From NCBI GenBank assembly GCA_963665545.2, contig CAXXKZ010000010.1, positions 1-64,000 of the forward strand: DNA of 64,000 nt, in the 5' to 3' direction. Below the pieces are notes generated by a model. It was not told the DNA's origin and searched no databases. It saw only the letters and a list, made by a program, of their open reading frames with translations. Shown here in pieces: positions 37,768 through 46,107 of the stretch; within the stretch, counting starts at the first letter, position 1, and each line of letters starts with the position of its first letter. This DNA is from G963665545 sp963665545 (GTDB taxonomy: Bacteria > Pseudomonadota > Gammaproteobacteria > Xanthomonadales > SZUA-36). Made by a program: the position numbers and the translations under genes.

Positions 37768-38602
37768 AATCGTTTTCTCTCAGCCGATCAATATATTCGT
37801 AAACGGGCATTCCGCCAGTAAAGTTTGCATCTTTCAAATCAGCTACAGATACTTCGTTGGGATCAATGTAAGCAATCCGCCCATCATATATCCGCACGAT
37901 CTTTCCAGTAGCATCATAGCTAATCGTTCCTCGCACTCGGATTCGGCGATGCGTCCATACATCACCAGCGGTTAGGCTGTCTTCTATTTCATTGCGGGCT
38001 TCTGCAGATACCCTGCACTGGATTTCGCGCCCCGTGCGATGCTCTTTCAGCTTTATCGCGGGCTCGTCGTAATCTGTGCTTAGGTCGGTAATGCGACCTT
38101 CAATTGCGCCAATCTCCTTCCTTGCAAAGGTCGCAAAAAAATAATCATATTCTTCATCGCCAGTATCTTGAACAACATCTAAAAAACGCTGGACAAGCGT
38201 AGATTCAAGTTCAAGATTGTCGCCATTCCAAAGGTTGAATTTCGTTAGTCCAATGCCATTTTTATTTCGTTCAAGGAAGCGGGCCACAACGCCACGTTTC
38301 TCAATGGGAAAATCGGCGTCCAAGGGCTCGCCAGCCTGTATACGCTCAAAGCCACGTTCTATCTTCTCGACGTGCGGACTTATCAGGCTAAATGCAGCTG
38401 CATTTGTTCGTAGGTCGACAGGAGAGCCTGCGACGGTAAAAGGAGAATTAACGCTTGCAAAGGTCAGATTCCAGACAACACTTGGGATCCCTTGATCCGT
38501 ATGAAGATCAAAGAAGTCCATCACATGCTGCATGGCATCCCTAACATCCAAAATGTCCGGATGCTCAGCAGACGGCTCAACTGTGATCGTTTTTGGTTTC
38601 AT
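37760..38602 (-). CDS. Unrecognised passenger protein (280 aa), partner of PIN protein
   Basis: I do not recognise this protein. It has no signal peptide or membrane segment. Its C-terminal part (about residues 185-255) is beta-rich (GREIQCRVSAEARNEIEDSL, RRIRVRGTISYDATGKIVRI), which suggests a small barrel. The position just behind the transposase and the overlap with the PIN gene suggest that the two act together, possibly as inhibitor and nuclease. Codon use looks less GC-rich than in the flanking chromosomal genes. Confidence 0.6.
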   Translation of the reverse strand: MKPKTITVEPSAEHPDILDVRDAMQHVMDFFDLHTDQGIPSVVWNLTFASVNSPFTVAGSPVDLRTNAAAFSLISPHVEKIERGFERIQAGEPLDADFPIEKRGVVARFLERNKNGIGLTKFNLWNGDNLELESTLVQRFLDVVQDTGDEEYDYFFATFARKEIGAIEGRITDLSTDYDEPAIKLKEHRTGREIQCRVSAEARNEIEDSLTAGDVWTHRRIRVRGTISYDATGKIVRIYDGRIAYIDPNEVSVADLKDANFTGGMPVYEYIDRLRENDFG

Positions 38603-38628
38603 CTGAGTCTGTGCCTTCGGCGCAGACT

Positions 38629-39591
38629 CTACGCGCCCAATGAGTCCCGGTAAAGTATTCTTTTTCCAACGATGCCGTGGAGGGTTAGCTTAGCGCGTTC
38701 GGCGTCATCGACGCCGTTGATTGCACGATGGTTGTATCGAAACTCGAACTCAGCAGCGTATCGGTGCAGGTGCTTCTTGGCGCAGTGTTGATAAACACCC
38801 TTCATACCGCGTTTGAAGATGCTGAAATAACCTTCAATCGTGTTGGTGTGGACGACGCCGCGACCATACTCGCCAGAAGCATGGCGGACGAAATCGTGAT
38901 CTGCGAAATGGCGATTCAAGAGGGTGTACTGCGTGGCCTCATCGGTGTAGACCGTCGCTTCCTTGGCGATGTTCTCTTTCAGGATCGGGACCAACGTCTT
39001 GGTCTTAAGATCATCTACCACCATGGATTTTGCTCGCCCAGTAGTGCGATCTACTAGCGCCAGCACCTTGTGCTTGTGATGGTAGCCGCGCCCCTTTTTC
39101 TCACCCTTCGGCTTGATCGTCTTGTCGTGGCCTATGAAAGTCTCGTCAACCTCGACCACGCCGCCGCCAGCGCCGAAATCGACGCTGCCATCATTCCTCA
39201 TGGCCTCGCGGATACGGTGGGACATAAACCACGCAGACTTAACGGTAATGCCTATCGTCCTCGCTAACTGGTGGCTGCTGATTCCTTTTTTGCTGCTGGT
39301 CATCAAATAGATAGCTTGCAGCCAAAGATTCAGTTCGATGTGGCTTTCTTCAAAGATAGTACCGTTGCGGATAGTGAATTGCTTGCCACAATCCTTGCAT
39401 TTCTTCAGGCCATGGCGTTCCTTGCCTTTGGGGTGCTTCTTAGAAGGTTTAGAGCGAACGCCATTCAACTCATAAGCGTTGCCCACTACGCCGCAACGAG
39501 GGCAAACCGGACCATGCGGCCAAAGCATTGCTTCGACATGTGCGAAGGCAGCGGCTTCATTGTGCATATAAGGGACAGAAAGGGCAGACAC
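38629..39591 (-). CDS. IS1595-family transposase (ISXO2-like DDE domain)
   Basis: The 320-residue protein has an N-terminal zinc ribbon (CPRCGVVG and KCKDCGKQFTIRNGTIFEES), then the ISXO2-type catalytic domain: VVEVDETFIG (Asp), VYTDEATQY (Asp), and HTNTIEGYFSIFKRGMKG (Asn/Glu). It starts with GTG at 39591, with GGAG 6 bases upstream. It is the first gene of a four-gene operon driven from the right IS end. It appears intact. Confidence 0.93.
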   Translation of the reverse strand: MSALSVPYMHNEAAAFAHVEAMLWPHGPVCPRCGVVGNAYELNGVRSKPSKKHPKGKERHGLKKCKDCGKQFTIRNGTIFEESHIELNLWLQAIYLMTSSKKGISSHQLARTIGITVKSAWFMSHRIREAMRNDGSVDFGAGGGVVEVDETFIGHDKTIKPKGEKKGRGYHHKHKVLALVDRTTGRAKSMVVDDLKTKTLVPILKENIAKEATVYTDEATQYTLLNRHFADHDFVRHASGEYGRGVVHTNTIEGYFSIFKRGMKGVYQHCAKKHLHRYAAEFEFRYNHRAINGVDDAERAKLTLHGIVGKRILYRDSLGA

Positions 39592-39616
39592 TGGATTCTC
39601 CTAACTCTATGATTCA

Positions 39617-39645
39617 ATTGTAGGAGATCAGGTTTGGTTTGTCAA
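39617..39645 (-). promoter_or_regulatory. Inward promoter in the right end of the IS1595 element
   Basis: On the minus strand, TTGACA (39640-39645) lies inside the terminal inverted repeat and is spaced 17 bases from TACAAT (39617-39622). It points at the transposase start at 39591. It mirrors the promoter at the left end. Confidence 0.78.
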
Positions 39646-39932
39646 ATATAACATCGCCAATAATATGGGTCTGCCGTTTCAGCGCGGCTATTCAACCGAC
39701 CTCGCACCGCTGCCAGAAGACGGTCCGGGTGAGTTGGTGCTGGACCTGCACCCGACCTCCAACATCTTCAATAAGGGCCACCGCCTGCGCCTGACCATCA
39801 TGGGCGCTGATGCGGACAATATCGAAATACCCGAAGTGTCACCGACCGTGCAGATCCATCTTGGCGGCGTCCACGCTTCGAAGATTGAACTGCCTGTTGT
39901 CGGGGGCGGCTAGTACTCGTTCAAACTGCTTA

Positions 39933-41768
39933 CTAGCGCTTTGAGCACGCTTGACCGGCATTATGGAGTCTCGCTTCCCTCGGCAACTGCTCCCGGCGTT
40001 GCTCTACCTCCTGCATCCCTGCAGTCGTGCTCCCGCCTTCGGCTCCGCCGTTGACGACCTGTTCCAGCAGGTCCAGCGGCAGCGCGCCGCTGCCCAATAC
40101 TCGCCCGTGGAAGTCGCGGATATCGGCGCCAGTGCCGTGACGGTCGAACCAGCGTTCCTTGAGCGCCAGCATTTTCATCATGCCAATCTTGTAGGCGCAC
40201 ATCTGTGCCGGCACCGATGCTGAGCGATGAGCCAAAAAGCGCGCAAAGTTTTCGCTTACTCCGGTGTGGGCCATGAAAAAGTTCATCGCCTGCTCCAAGG
40301 TCCAACGCTTGTGGTGGATGCCGGTATCCATTGCCAGGTTTGCCGTTGATATCAACTCACGACGCATGCGCGACAGATTGAGGCGTGGATCAGAATTGAT
40401 ACCGTGTTGATGTGGGATGGTCTCGGCATATTTGGCCCAACCCTCGATGTAGGCATCAAAGGTGGTAATTTTTCTCAAGTCAGGCAGGTGGGCCAGTTCC
40501 CCGGCCGTGGCGATCTGCAAATGATGGCCCGGGTAAATTTCGTGGTAGACAAGAATTGGGAGTTCGAAACCTGGCTCGGCCAATATCTGGCCCAGGCTGA
40601 GCTCCATGAAGCCGGGACGGCTGCCATCCAGCGATGGTGGTTGGTACGACTGGTTGCGGTTGCTCTCGGCAAAACGCGGCATGGCCTTGATGTCCAGCGG
40701 CCCCTGCGGCAGCTGGTGAAAAAGCTGCCCACACTCGATTCGCATCTCATCAACCAGCTCCCTCGCCCGTGTCAGGATGGCCTGGCGGTTTTCCTCCGTG
40801 TCTTCGAGTGAACCCCCAAGATCGGCATCCAGCAACTGGTGGCAGTCGGCGATTGAGTTGACGGTATATCTGAGTTCACGGCTGGCATCGATAATGCGCC
40901 CTTCCAGGCGCTCTGTTTCGACCAGTCCCAAGTCGTGGATTTCGGCTGCGCCAAGCGACGTGGTTGTGGCGCAACGCAGCAGAAATTCATACCAAGCCTC
41001 GCCGTCAGGAAGGCGCCAGGCGCCAGGCTCGGTGACGCTTTCATCCCGGTGGCCAACGAGTAGTGCGGATAAGTCCTGGTAGGCCGGGCCAGTCTCGGCT
41101 TGGAGCAAGGAGGCGACCTCTTGGCACATTTGTTCGCGGGTTGCGACTTTCAGCTCTGCCATGGCGAGAGTTTTTTGACAAAAAGTCGTGTACACGACGT
41201 TTTCGGTGATCGACTGAGCAGTGAAGCCGTCCAGTTCTTTGATGGTTGCGTCTTGAAGATAAACCGGCGGACAAAATCCCTGCTGCATGTTGTTGATGCA
41301 CTGATCCCCGGCCTGGCGCAACAGAGCGGGAATGGATCGCAGCCGGCTGATGTAGTCTTCGGCATCCTGCGCGTGGCGCATCGGGTGCAGGTCGGTTAGA
41401 AAGAGTGGCAGTTCACACTGCAGACCGACGGCCGGCCGCAGCAGATTTTCATGCCGGTCAAATTCGCTGCCCGCCAGTCCGATCAACCCGCGTTCGTGGA
41501 TATATTGAGTAAAAAATGCCAGAAAACCGGCCGTCACCCGTTCTGTATCGTCAAGTTCACTCAATGAAAATTGCTGCAGCTCATCGGCGCCAGACTGCAA
41601 GAGCTGTTGCCGTTGCTTGACTGACTCGGCATCGATTCGGCTGAAGTAATGCTGTGGCACAGGCTCATCGCCAACCTGAAACAAGCCCATCTGGGTTGGA
41701 AATTCGGGCACAAGGCGTGCGATGTCCAAGCAAAATTGATCCGTGAAATCGTCGAAAGCCAGATTCAT
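39933..41768 (-). CDS. DUF885-family putative metallopeptidase with repeat-derived C-terminal tail
   Basis: The 611-residue protein is alpha-helical, with the zinc-type motif LVYHEIYPGHHLQIA and the downstream EGWAKYAETI, typical of DUF885. Many members are exported or cytosolic peptidases of unknown substrate; no signal peptide is seen here. The family part seems to end near LPLDLLEQVV. The remaining ~40 residues (GGSTTAGMQEVEQ onward) are encoded by a repeat B copy at 39963-40045, so the original stop has been lost or replaced by repeat sequence. Confidence 0.87.
   Translation of the reverse strand: MNLAFDDFTDQFCLDIARLVPEFPTQMGLFQVGDEPVPQHYFSRIDAESVKQRQQLLQSGADELQQFSLSELDDTERVTAGFLAFFTQYIHERGLIGLAGSEFDRHENLLRPAVGLQCELPLFLTDLHPMRHAQDAEDYISRLRSIPALLRQAGDQCINNMQQGFCPPVYLQDATIKELDGFTAQSITENVVYTTFCQKTLAMAELKVATREQMCQEVASLLQAETGPAYQDLSALLVGHRDESVTEPGAWRLPDGEAWYEFLLRCATTTSLGAAEIHDLGLVETERLEGRIIDASRELRYTVNSIADCHQLLDADLGGSLEDTEENRQAILTRARELVDEMRIECGQLFHQLPQGPLDIKAMPRFAESNRNQSYQPPSLDGSRPGFMELSLGQILAEPGFELPILVYHEIYPGHHLQIATAGELAHLPDLRKITTFDAYIEGWAKYAETIPHQHGINSDPRLNLSRMRRELISTANLAMDTGIHHKRWTLEQAMNFFMAHTGVSENFARFLAHRSASVPAQMCAYKIGMMKMLALKERWFDRHGTGADIRDFHGRVLGSGALPLDLLEQVVNGGAEGGSTTAGMQEVEQRREQLPREARLHNAGQACSKR
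39963..40045 (-). repeat. Repeat B copy inside the 3' end of the DUF885 gene
   Basis: GGAGTCTCGCTTCCCTCGGC through CTCCTGCATCCCTGCAGTCG is the reverse complement of repeat B, followed by CTCCCGCCTTCGG as in other copies. It is read in frame by the DUF885 gene. Confidence 0.8.
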
Positions 41769-41805
41769 TCCGACAGTTTGCCCCCATGGTTAATTAGTTT
41801 CAACA

Positions 41806-41828
41806 ATTGGTCAATTATTTTGACCAAT
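41806..41828. promoter_or_regulatory. 23-bp palindromic operator
   Basis: Perfect 9-base arms ATTGGTCAA / TTGACCAAT surround TTATT in the control region between the divergent DUF885 and SDR genes. A related 23-bp site with one diverged arm is at 57374-57396 upstream of the nitrile-hydratase-like operon. The protein that binds it is unknown. Confidence 0.55.
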
Positions 41829-41967
41829 GAGTATATCTTGATTTACCCCGTCATTGACCCCGATCTACCCCCGTCATCCCCGGCTTGACCCGGGACAACC
41901 GGCACATTGACCCTCACGCCATCATGCAGTACAAACACTGCCACCCTTTGGCCCACCAGGAATCACT

Positions 41968-42954
41968 ATGAAGTCCACTATTCTTCTTCGCAAGATTTTC
42001 CGTCATTTGGCAGTCGTCGCTGTATTCGGCATGGTCTGCTCCATACCGTTGAGTGTCTTGAGCGCCGATAGCCATGAAGATGGCGCCCAAAAAGCCGTGT
42101 TGGTTACAGGCTCAAGTTCCGGCATCGGTCAGGACATTACAATACGCCTTGCTGCGGAGGGCTATTTTGTCTATGCCACGGCGCGCAAGCAGGAGGATCT
42201 CGATGCCCTCAATGCCCTTGACAACGTTCAGGCCATTCGGCTGGATGTCACCAGCCAGGAGGATATCGATGCCGCCGTCAAAACCGTCACTGAAGCCGGG
42301 CGGGGTCTTCATGGGGTGGTCAATAATGCGGGTGTGGCAGTCATTGGACCCCTGATCGAACTTGAGGAGCAGGACCTGCACTTCCAGATGGATGTCAACG
42401 TGTATGGTCCTTATCGGATCAATAAGGCATTCGCGCCGTTGATTATGGAATCAAAAGGGCGGATGACGACCATTGGTTCGATATCCGGCATTCTTGCCGG
42501 TCCACTGGGTGGCGCCTACAGCATGAGCAAGCACGCCGTGGAAGCCTATACTGATTCGCTGTCGGCGGAGATGGGCAGATTCGGCGTGCACGTCAGCGTC
42601 GTTGAGCCCGGCAATTACCAGTCTGATATGGGCAAGAATGTGGCGCGGCGGATGCAGGAGCGTGGATATTCCAGTGAAGGCTCGCTGTTCGAGAAAGAAA
42701 TGCAGAGCTTTATCGATCTCATGTCGCAGGGCCAGGGTGACCAGAAAGATTCAGATGAGGTTTCCGATGCTGTGATGCACGCACTTTTCGATGACAACCC
42801 CTATCAACGCTACATGGTTGTACCCAATGAACAGCAAGCCGATGTCACCATCCGCCAGGCGCTGCGCGAAGCGGTGCAGCTGAACCAATGGCATGCCTAC
42901 AAATATGATCGCGACCAGCTTGTGAAGATATTGGATGAGGTGTTGGCCGAATAA
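41968..42954 (+). CDS. Short-chain dehydrogenase/reductase with N-terminal signal
   Basis: The 328-residue Rossmann enzyme has VLVTGSSSGIGQDI (NAD(P) loop), NNAGVAVIGP, a catalytic Ser in the IGSISGILAGP segment, and YSMSKHAVEAY carrying the Tyr and Lys. Unusually, it starts with MKSTILLRKIFRHLAVVAVF...SVLSADSH, which looks like a cleavable signal peptide. SDRs are normally cytosolic because they need NAD(P)H, so this one may be membrane-anchored or exported with an unknown cofactor source. The substrate is unknown. Confidence 0.85.
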   Translation: MKSTILLRKIFRHLAVVAVFGMVCSIPLSVLSADSHEDGAQKAVLVTGSSSGIGQDITIRLAAEGYFVYATARKQEDLDALNALDNVQAIRLDVTSQEDIDAAVKTVTEAGRGLHGVVNNAGVAVIGPLIELEEQDLHFQMDVNVYGPYRINKAFAPLIMESKGRMTTIGSISGILAGPLGGAYSMSKHAVEAYTDSLSAEMGRFGVHVSVVEPGNYQSDMGKNVARRMQERGYSSEGSLFEKEMQSFIDLMSQGQGDQKDSDEVSDAVMHALFDDNPYQRYMVVPNEQQADVTIRQALREAVQLNQWHAYKYDRDQLVKILDEVLAE

Positions 42955-42993
42955 GTTATTCAGCCTGCAGTGCGTTTAGGGACCGGGAGATTG

Positions 42994-43851
42994 ATGCTGC
43001 CGAAGCAACTCAGTTCAGCGATCTGGTCGGCCCCCTACTGGAGTGGTTACAGAAGTCAATTGCACCAATTGGCGCTGCAGTCGGACAGCGGTCTTCCATC
43101 CCCCGGCCCGTTGAACGCCTTGCTACCCAAGCGTGCCCGCACCACCAGCGGGCACCCCATCCAATTTGTCGACAGCACCACCCTCGGCCCGGTCGACTAC
43201 GAAGACCACATCTTCAAAACCGGCCAGGTCAGCACCCGCGGATGCAATTGGCACGACCTGTTCAACGCGCTGGTTTGGGCACGGTATCCGGCGATCAAAG
43301 CAGCGGTGAATGCACAGCATCAAAGCCACCTTGGTGACCGCGGCCCAGGTGGCCGTGGCCGCGGCCGAGTCCGCGACGCGTTGACACTGTTTGATGAGAG
43401 CGGGGTAATTGTCGCCTCGTCGAACCCGGAATGGCTCCAGTTGTTGCGCCGGCACCAATGGCCTGAATTGTTCCAGAACAATCCCGCGGCGTGGGCGGGC
43501 GAGATCAGGGTGTTCATCGTTGGCCACGCCATCCTTGAGAAATTGTTGGCGCCTTACAAGTCGATGACGGCACATGCCCTGCTTGTGGCCCTGGAGGGCG
43601 ACCCGGAACAACAGCCACACGACCGGGAGGATTTCGAGATCGATACCCTCGTGGCCGAACAAATCAGCCAAGGGCAGCGGCTAACCGCGCCAAGGGTATT
43701 GTCACCTCTGCCTCTCATGGGGATACCGGGATGGTGGCCGCATGGCGCACAGGACGGTGCCTTTTATCGGGACCAACAGGTTTTCAGGGGCGCTTCAGGA
43801 ACCGGGAAAGGGTTGTTCCAGATAACGCCCCAGCACAGGCCTCCCAGGTAA
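42994..43851 (+). CDS. DUF3025-family protein
   Basis: The 285-residue protein of unknown function has the signature QFVDSTTLGPVDYEDHIFKT and NWHDLFNALVWARYPAIKAA near residue 90. The family is widespread in proteobacteria, and its role has not been established. The ATG at 42994 follows GGGAG; an upstream GTG at 42970 is possible. Its last 57 bases overlap the end of the convergent D-aminoacylase pseudogene. Confidence 0.85.
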   Translation: MLPKQLSSAIWSAPYWSGYRSQLHQLALQSDSGLPSPGPLNALLPKRARTTSGHPIQFVDSTTLGPVDYEDHIFKTGQVSTRGCNWHDLFNALVWARYPAIKAAVNAQHQSHLGDRGPGGRGRGRVRDALTLFDESGVIVASSNPEWLQLLRRHQWPELFQNNPAAWAGEIRVFIVGHAILEKLLAPYKSMTAHALLVALEGDPEQQPHDREDFEIDTLVAEQISQGQRLTAPRVLSPLPLMGIPGWWPHGAQDGAFYRDQQVFRGASGTGKGLFQITPQHRPPR

Positions 43852-45312
43852 TGCGCCAGCGACCGTCTCGCCATCGCGAATCACGAAACGCCCATTGACC
43901 AGCACATGCTCAATGCCCTGGGAGAAGCTCAGGTCTTCCTCAAACGTAGCGGTGTCGATCACGGCTTTAGCGTCAAAAATGGTGATATCGGCGTCGGCGC
44001 CCACGCGGATACGGCCCTTGTTGGCCATCTGCGGCGCAATGGGCTCCAGCCGCTGGGCCGGCATGACGGTGATTTTCCCCAGTGCTGTCATAAGGTCAAT
44101 CACACCGAGTTCGCGGCTGTAATAACCCAGCAGCCGTGAAAAAGTGCCGGCGCTGCGCGGGTGCGCACCCGGAGCATAGGGCATGCCGTCGGAGGCCACC
44201 ATGACAAAGGGGGTCGTCATGGCCAGCTCGATCCATTCGGGCTTCATCATGTGAATGATGACAAGGCCACCCTGTTTGCGGTATTCGTTGAAGGTCTTTT
44301 CCGTCAATCGTTCGCCCGAGTCTTGCCATTGCACATCGCCGTAGGAAATATTCAGACCCTTCTGTCAGCCTGGGTCGAAGATTGCAGATTCCAGGCCGGT
44401 GGATGCCGCGGTATAGGGATAGGCCTCGGTGGTGATATCCAGACCCCGCTGCCTGGCGCCGTTGATCATTTCAAGCACCATGGGCAATTCCCCCAGGCTG
44501 GAGCTGTTGACATGAACAATGTGCAGAGGCGCGCCTGTCGCCGTAGCGTTGGCGATGACCTCCTGCATGCCATCAATGCCCATGGAGCGCACATGCGTGA
44601 ATATCGTTGCCTGCCAGCCCGCGGCCATTTCAAATACGCGAAAGATTTCTTCGCGGCCGGCACCGGGGTAGTACTGGTGTTCCATGCCGATGCCCAACGC
44701 CCCTTGCTTCAGGCCTTGGGCAAGGTACGCCCTCAATAATTCGATCTCCGGTCGCGTCAATTCATCATAGGCGCTCTGCATCAGCAAGGAATAGTCGTCA
44801 AAGTTGGTCTCGCGGTTTTGCAGCTCGGCCGTCAGGCTTTTCACCATTTCCGCGTACTTGGGTATGACAAATGCGCGGCCCATGCCATGCGCTATCGTGG
44901 CGCCGAAATTGATCAGCGCCCGGCCTTGTCGTGAGCTGATGTACTCAGCCATCAACGGCATACCGGTTTCCAATTCCAGTTGGGTGGTCACCCCGTCATG
45001 GGCCTGGTACTCGGCGGCATCATTGGACTGGCCGTGCGCGTGGAGGTCGATAAACCCTGGCGCGACCACCAACCCGGTCGCATCGATCACGACCTTGCCG
45101 GTGAGCGCTTGAGACGAGACTTCGGCAATGCGGTCACCACGAATACCGACATTTCGCGTGGCGTTCAGGCCGCTTTCCGGGTTCATCACCCGGCCATTGT
45201 GCAACACAATGTCAAACGGTTCTGCTGCCTGCAGCGTTGCGTCGGCAATGATGGCCAAGCCCAAAATACTGGCAAGTCCAATGGTTTTTGTGAATGCGTT
45301 CGGGCAAGTCAT
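43795..45312 (-). pseudogene. N-acyl-D-amino-acid deacylase, interrupted by TGA at a conserved Trp
   Basis: A signal peptide, then an amidohydrolase of the D-aminoacylase type: DLHAHGQSNDAAEYQAHDGV (metal His pair), GIGMEHQYYPGAG, FTHVRSM, ASDGMPYAPGAHPRSAGTF. The frame is continuous from 45312 to 43795 (506 codons) except for TGA at 44365-44367 in ESAIFDPG-stop-QKGLNISYGD. Relatives have Trp at this position, so TGG has become TGA. The downstream part alone lacks the N-terminal metal ligands, so the enzyme is probably inactive. Confidence 0.85.
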
Positions 45313-45437
45313 ATGGTTTCCTTTGAATTTTTGGTGGTCGCATGACGCTTTGGGCTTACTTAAAGGCTGTTATAGGGCGATGCGCCTGAAAACGATCAAT
45401 TGTGGCTCCTGGTATCGGGCCTTGTTGCGGACAAACC

Positions 45438-45917
45438 TTAATCTCTGCTGTAGGTGCCGACCAGGCGGTTCATGCCGATAATGTTGGGCTCGACCTCTTG
45501 CAGCAACCGCCACATGGTTAATCCTGGTTCCAGCGGCCGATCAGTGTCGAGCGCCAGCACCCAGAAATAGTACTGATGGGTGCCATGGCCATTGGGTGGC
45601 ATCGGGCCGCCATATGTGGGGTTACCAAAATCGTTGGTTCCGGGGGTGTTTTCCATCGTCCCCGCGGTTAGATTGCTGGTGGTCGCCGGGATGTTGTATA
45701 GCACCCAATGCACATAGCCATAGGTACCACCGGGCGATACCAGAGGAGCGTCCGGGTCGTGGCAGATGATGGCGTAAGCTTTGGTGCCGGACGGCGCGCC
45801 CCGCCATGACAATTGCGGCGAAACGTCGACACCTTCGCCGGTATGTTTTTCGGGAATGCGCCCGCCGTGGCTAAAGGTGTCGCTGGACAATTGCATGGGG
45901 CTCAGTGCAAATCCCAT
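45438..45917 (-). CDS. YbhB/YbcL-type PEBP (Raf-kinase-inhibitor-like) protein
   Basis: The 159-residue phosphatidylethanolamine-binding-protein fold has HTGEGVDVSPQLSWRGAPSG, the anion-site PDAPLVSPGGTYGYVHWVLY and NGHGTHQYYFWVLALD. Bacterial members are small soluble proteins without an agreed function. The start at 45917 is chosen because AGGAGA lies just upstream; the longer frame overlaps the divergent gene's leader. Confidence 0.92.
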   Translation of the reverse strand: MGFALSPMQLSSDTFSHGGRIPEKHTGEGVDVSPQLSWRGAPSGTKAYAIICHDPDAPLVSPGGTYGYVHWVLYNIPATTSNLTAGTMENTPGTNDFGNPTYGGPMPPNGHGTHQYYFWVLALDTDRPLEPGLTMWRLLQEVEPNIIGMNRLVGTYSRD

Positions 45918-46107
45918 TGGAGTCTCCTGGATTCGGGTCCTGGTCGAGAGCAGAAATAATAACCGTCCGGGCGGGCAAATGACACCCACGCACAGTCCTG
46001 CGCCAATGCAGACCCATGATGCTTCAGTGCAGAATAAGTACAATACCCGGAGCCAGGACTATCCATCCAACCCAAAGCCAATGATTGCGGGACAGACAGG
46101 GAGCAGT

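Larger units (their letters stand above)
36770..39658. mobile_element. IS1595-family (ISXO2-like) element with passenger genes, 2,889 bp
   Basis: Terminal inverted repeats of 25 perfect bases (36770-36794 and 39634-39658, beginning GGCGATGTTATATTTGACAA) are flanked by 8-bp target copies AATAATAT (36762-36769 and 39659-39666), the length usual for IS1595. Besides the transposase it carries an 81-codon gene at the left end and three overlapping genes behind the transposase. Passenger genes are known in this IS family. The gene set here, a PIN-domain protein with two unknown partners, is not one I recognise. Confidence 0.93.
35067..39913 (+). pseudogene. CocE/NonD-type lipoprotein hydrolase gene disrupted by an IS1595-family element
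   Basis: The 5' part (35067-36769) encodes a lipoprotein signal (ALTLAACS), a CocE-like alpha/beta hydrolase with nucleophile GMYGGSYLGMTQ near residue 215, and part of the X-Pro dipeptidyl-peptidase C-terminal jelly roll. The 3' part (39667-39913) encodes the rest of that jelly roll (LVLDLHPTSNIFNKGHRLRL). Removing the IS and one target copy gives 1,950 bases, an exact 650-codon frame across WNNMGLPFQRG, so the insertion is clean and recent. At present the frame runs into the IS and stops at 36887. Confidence 0.93.

Noticed and set aside
42970..42993. GTG start for the DUF3025 gene at 42970
   Set aside because: The ATG at 42994 lies just behind GGGAG, and the added residues are not family-like; 42994 is used instead.
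4302..45312. Reassignment of TGA to Trp in this organism
   Set aside because: Two TGA codons fall at Trp positions, but TAG and TAA interrupt other genes in the same way, and TGA is used as the ordinary stop of many intact genes here.
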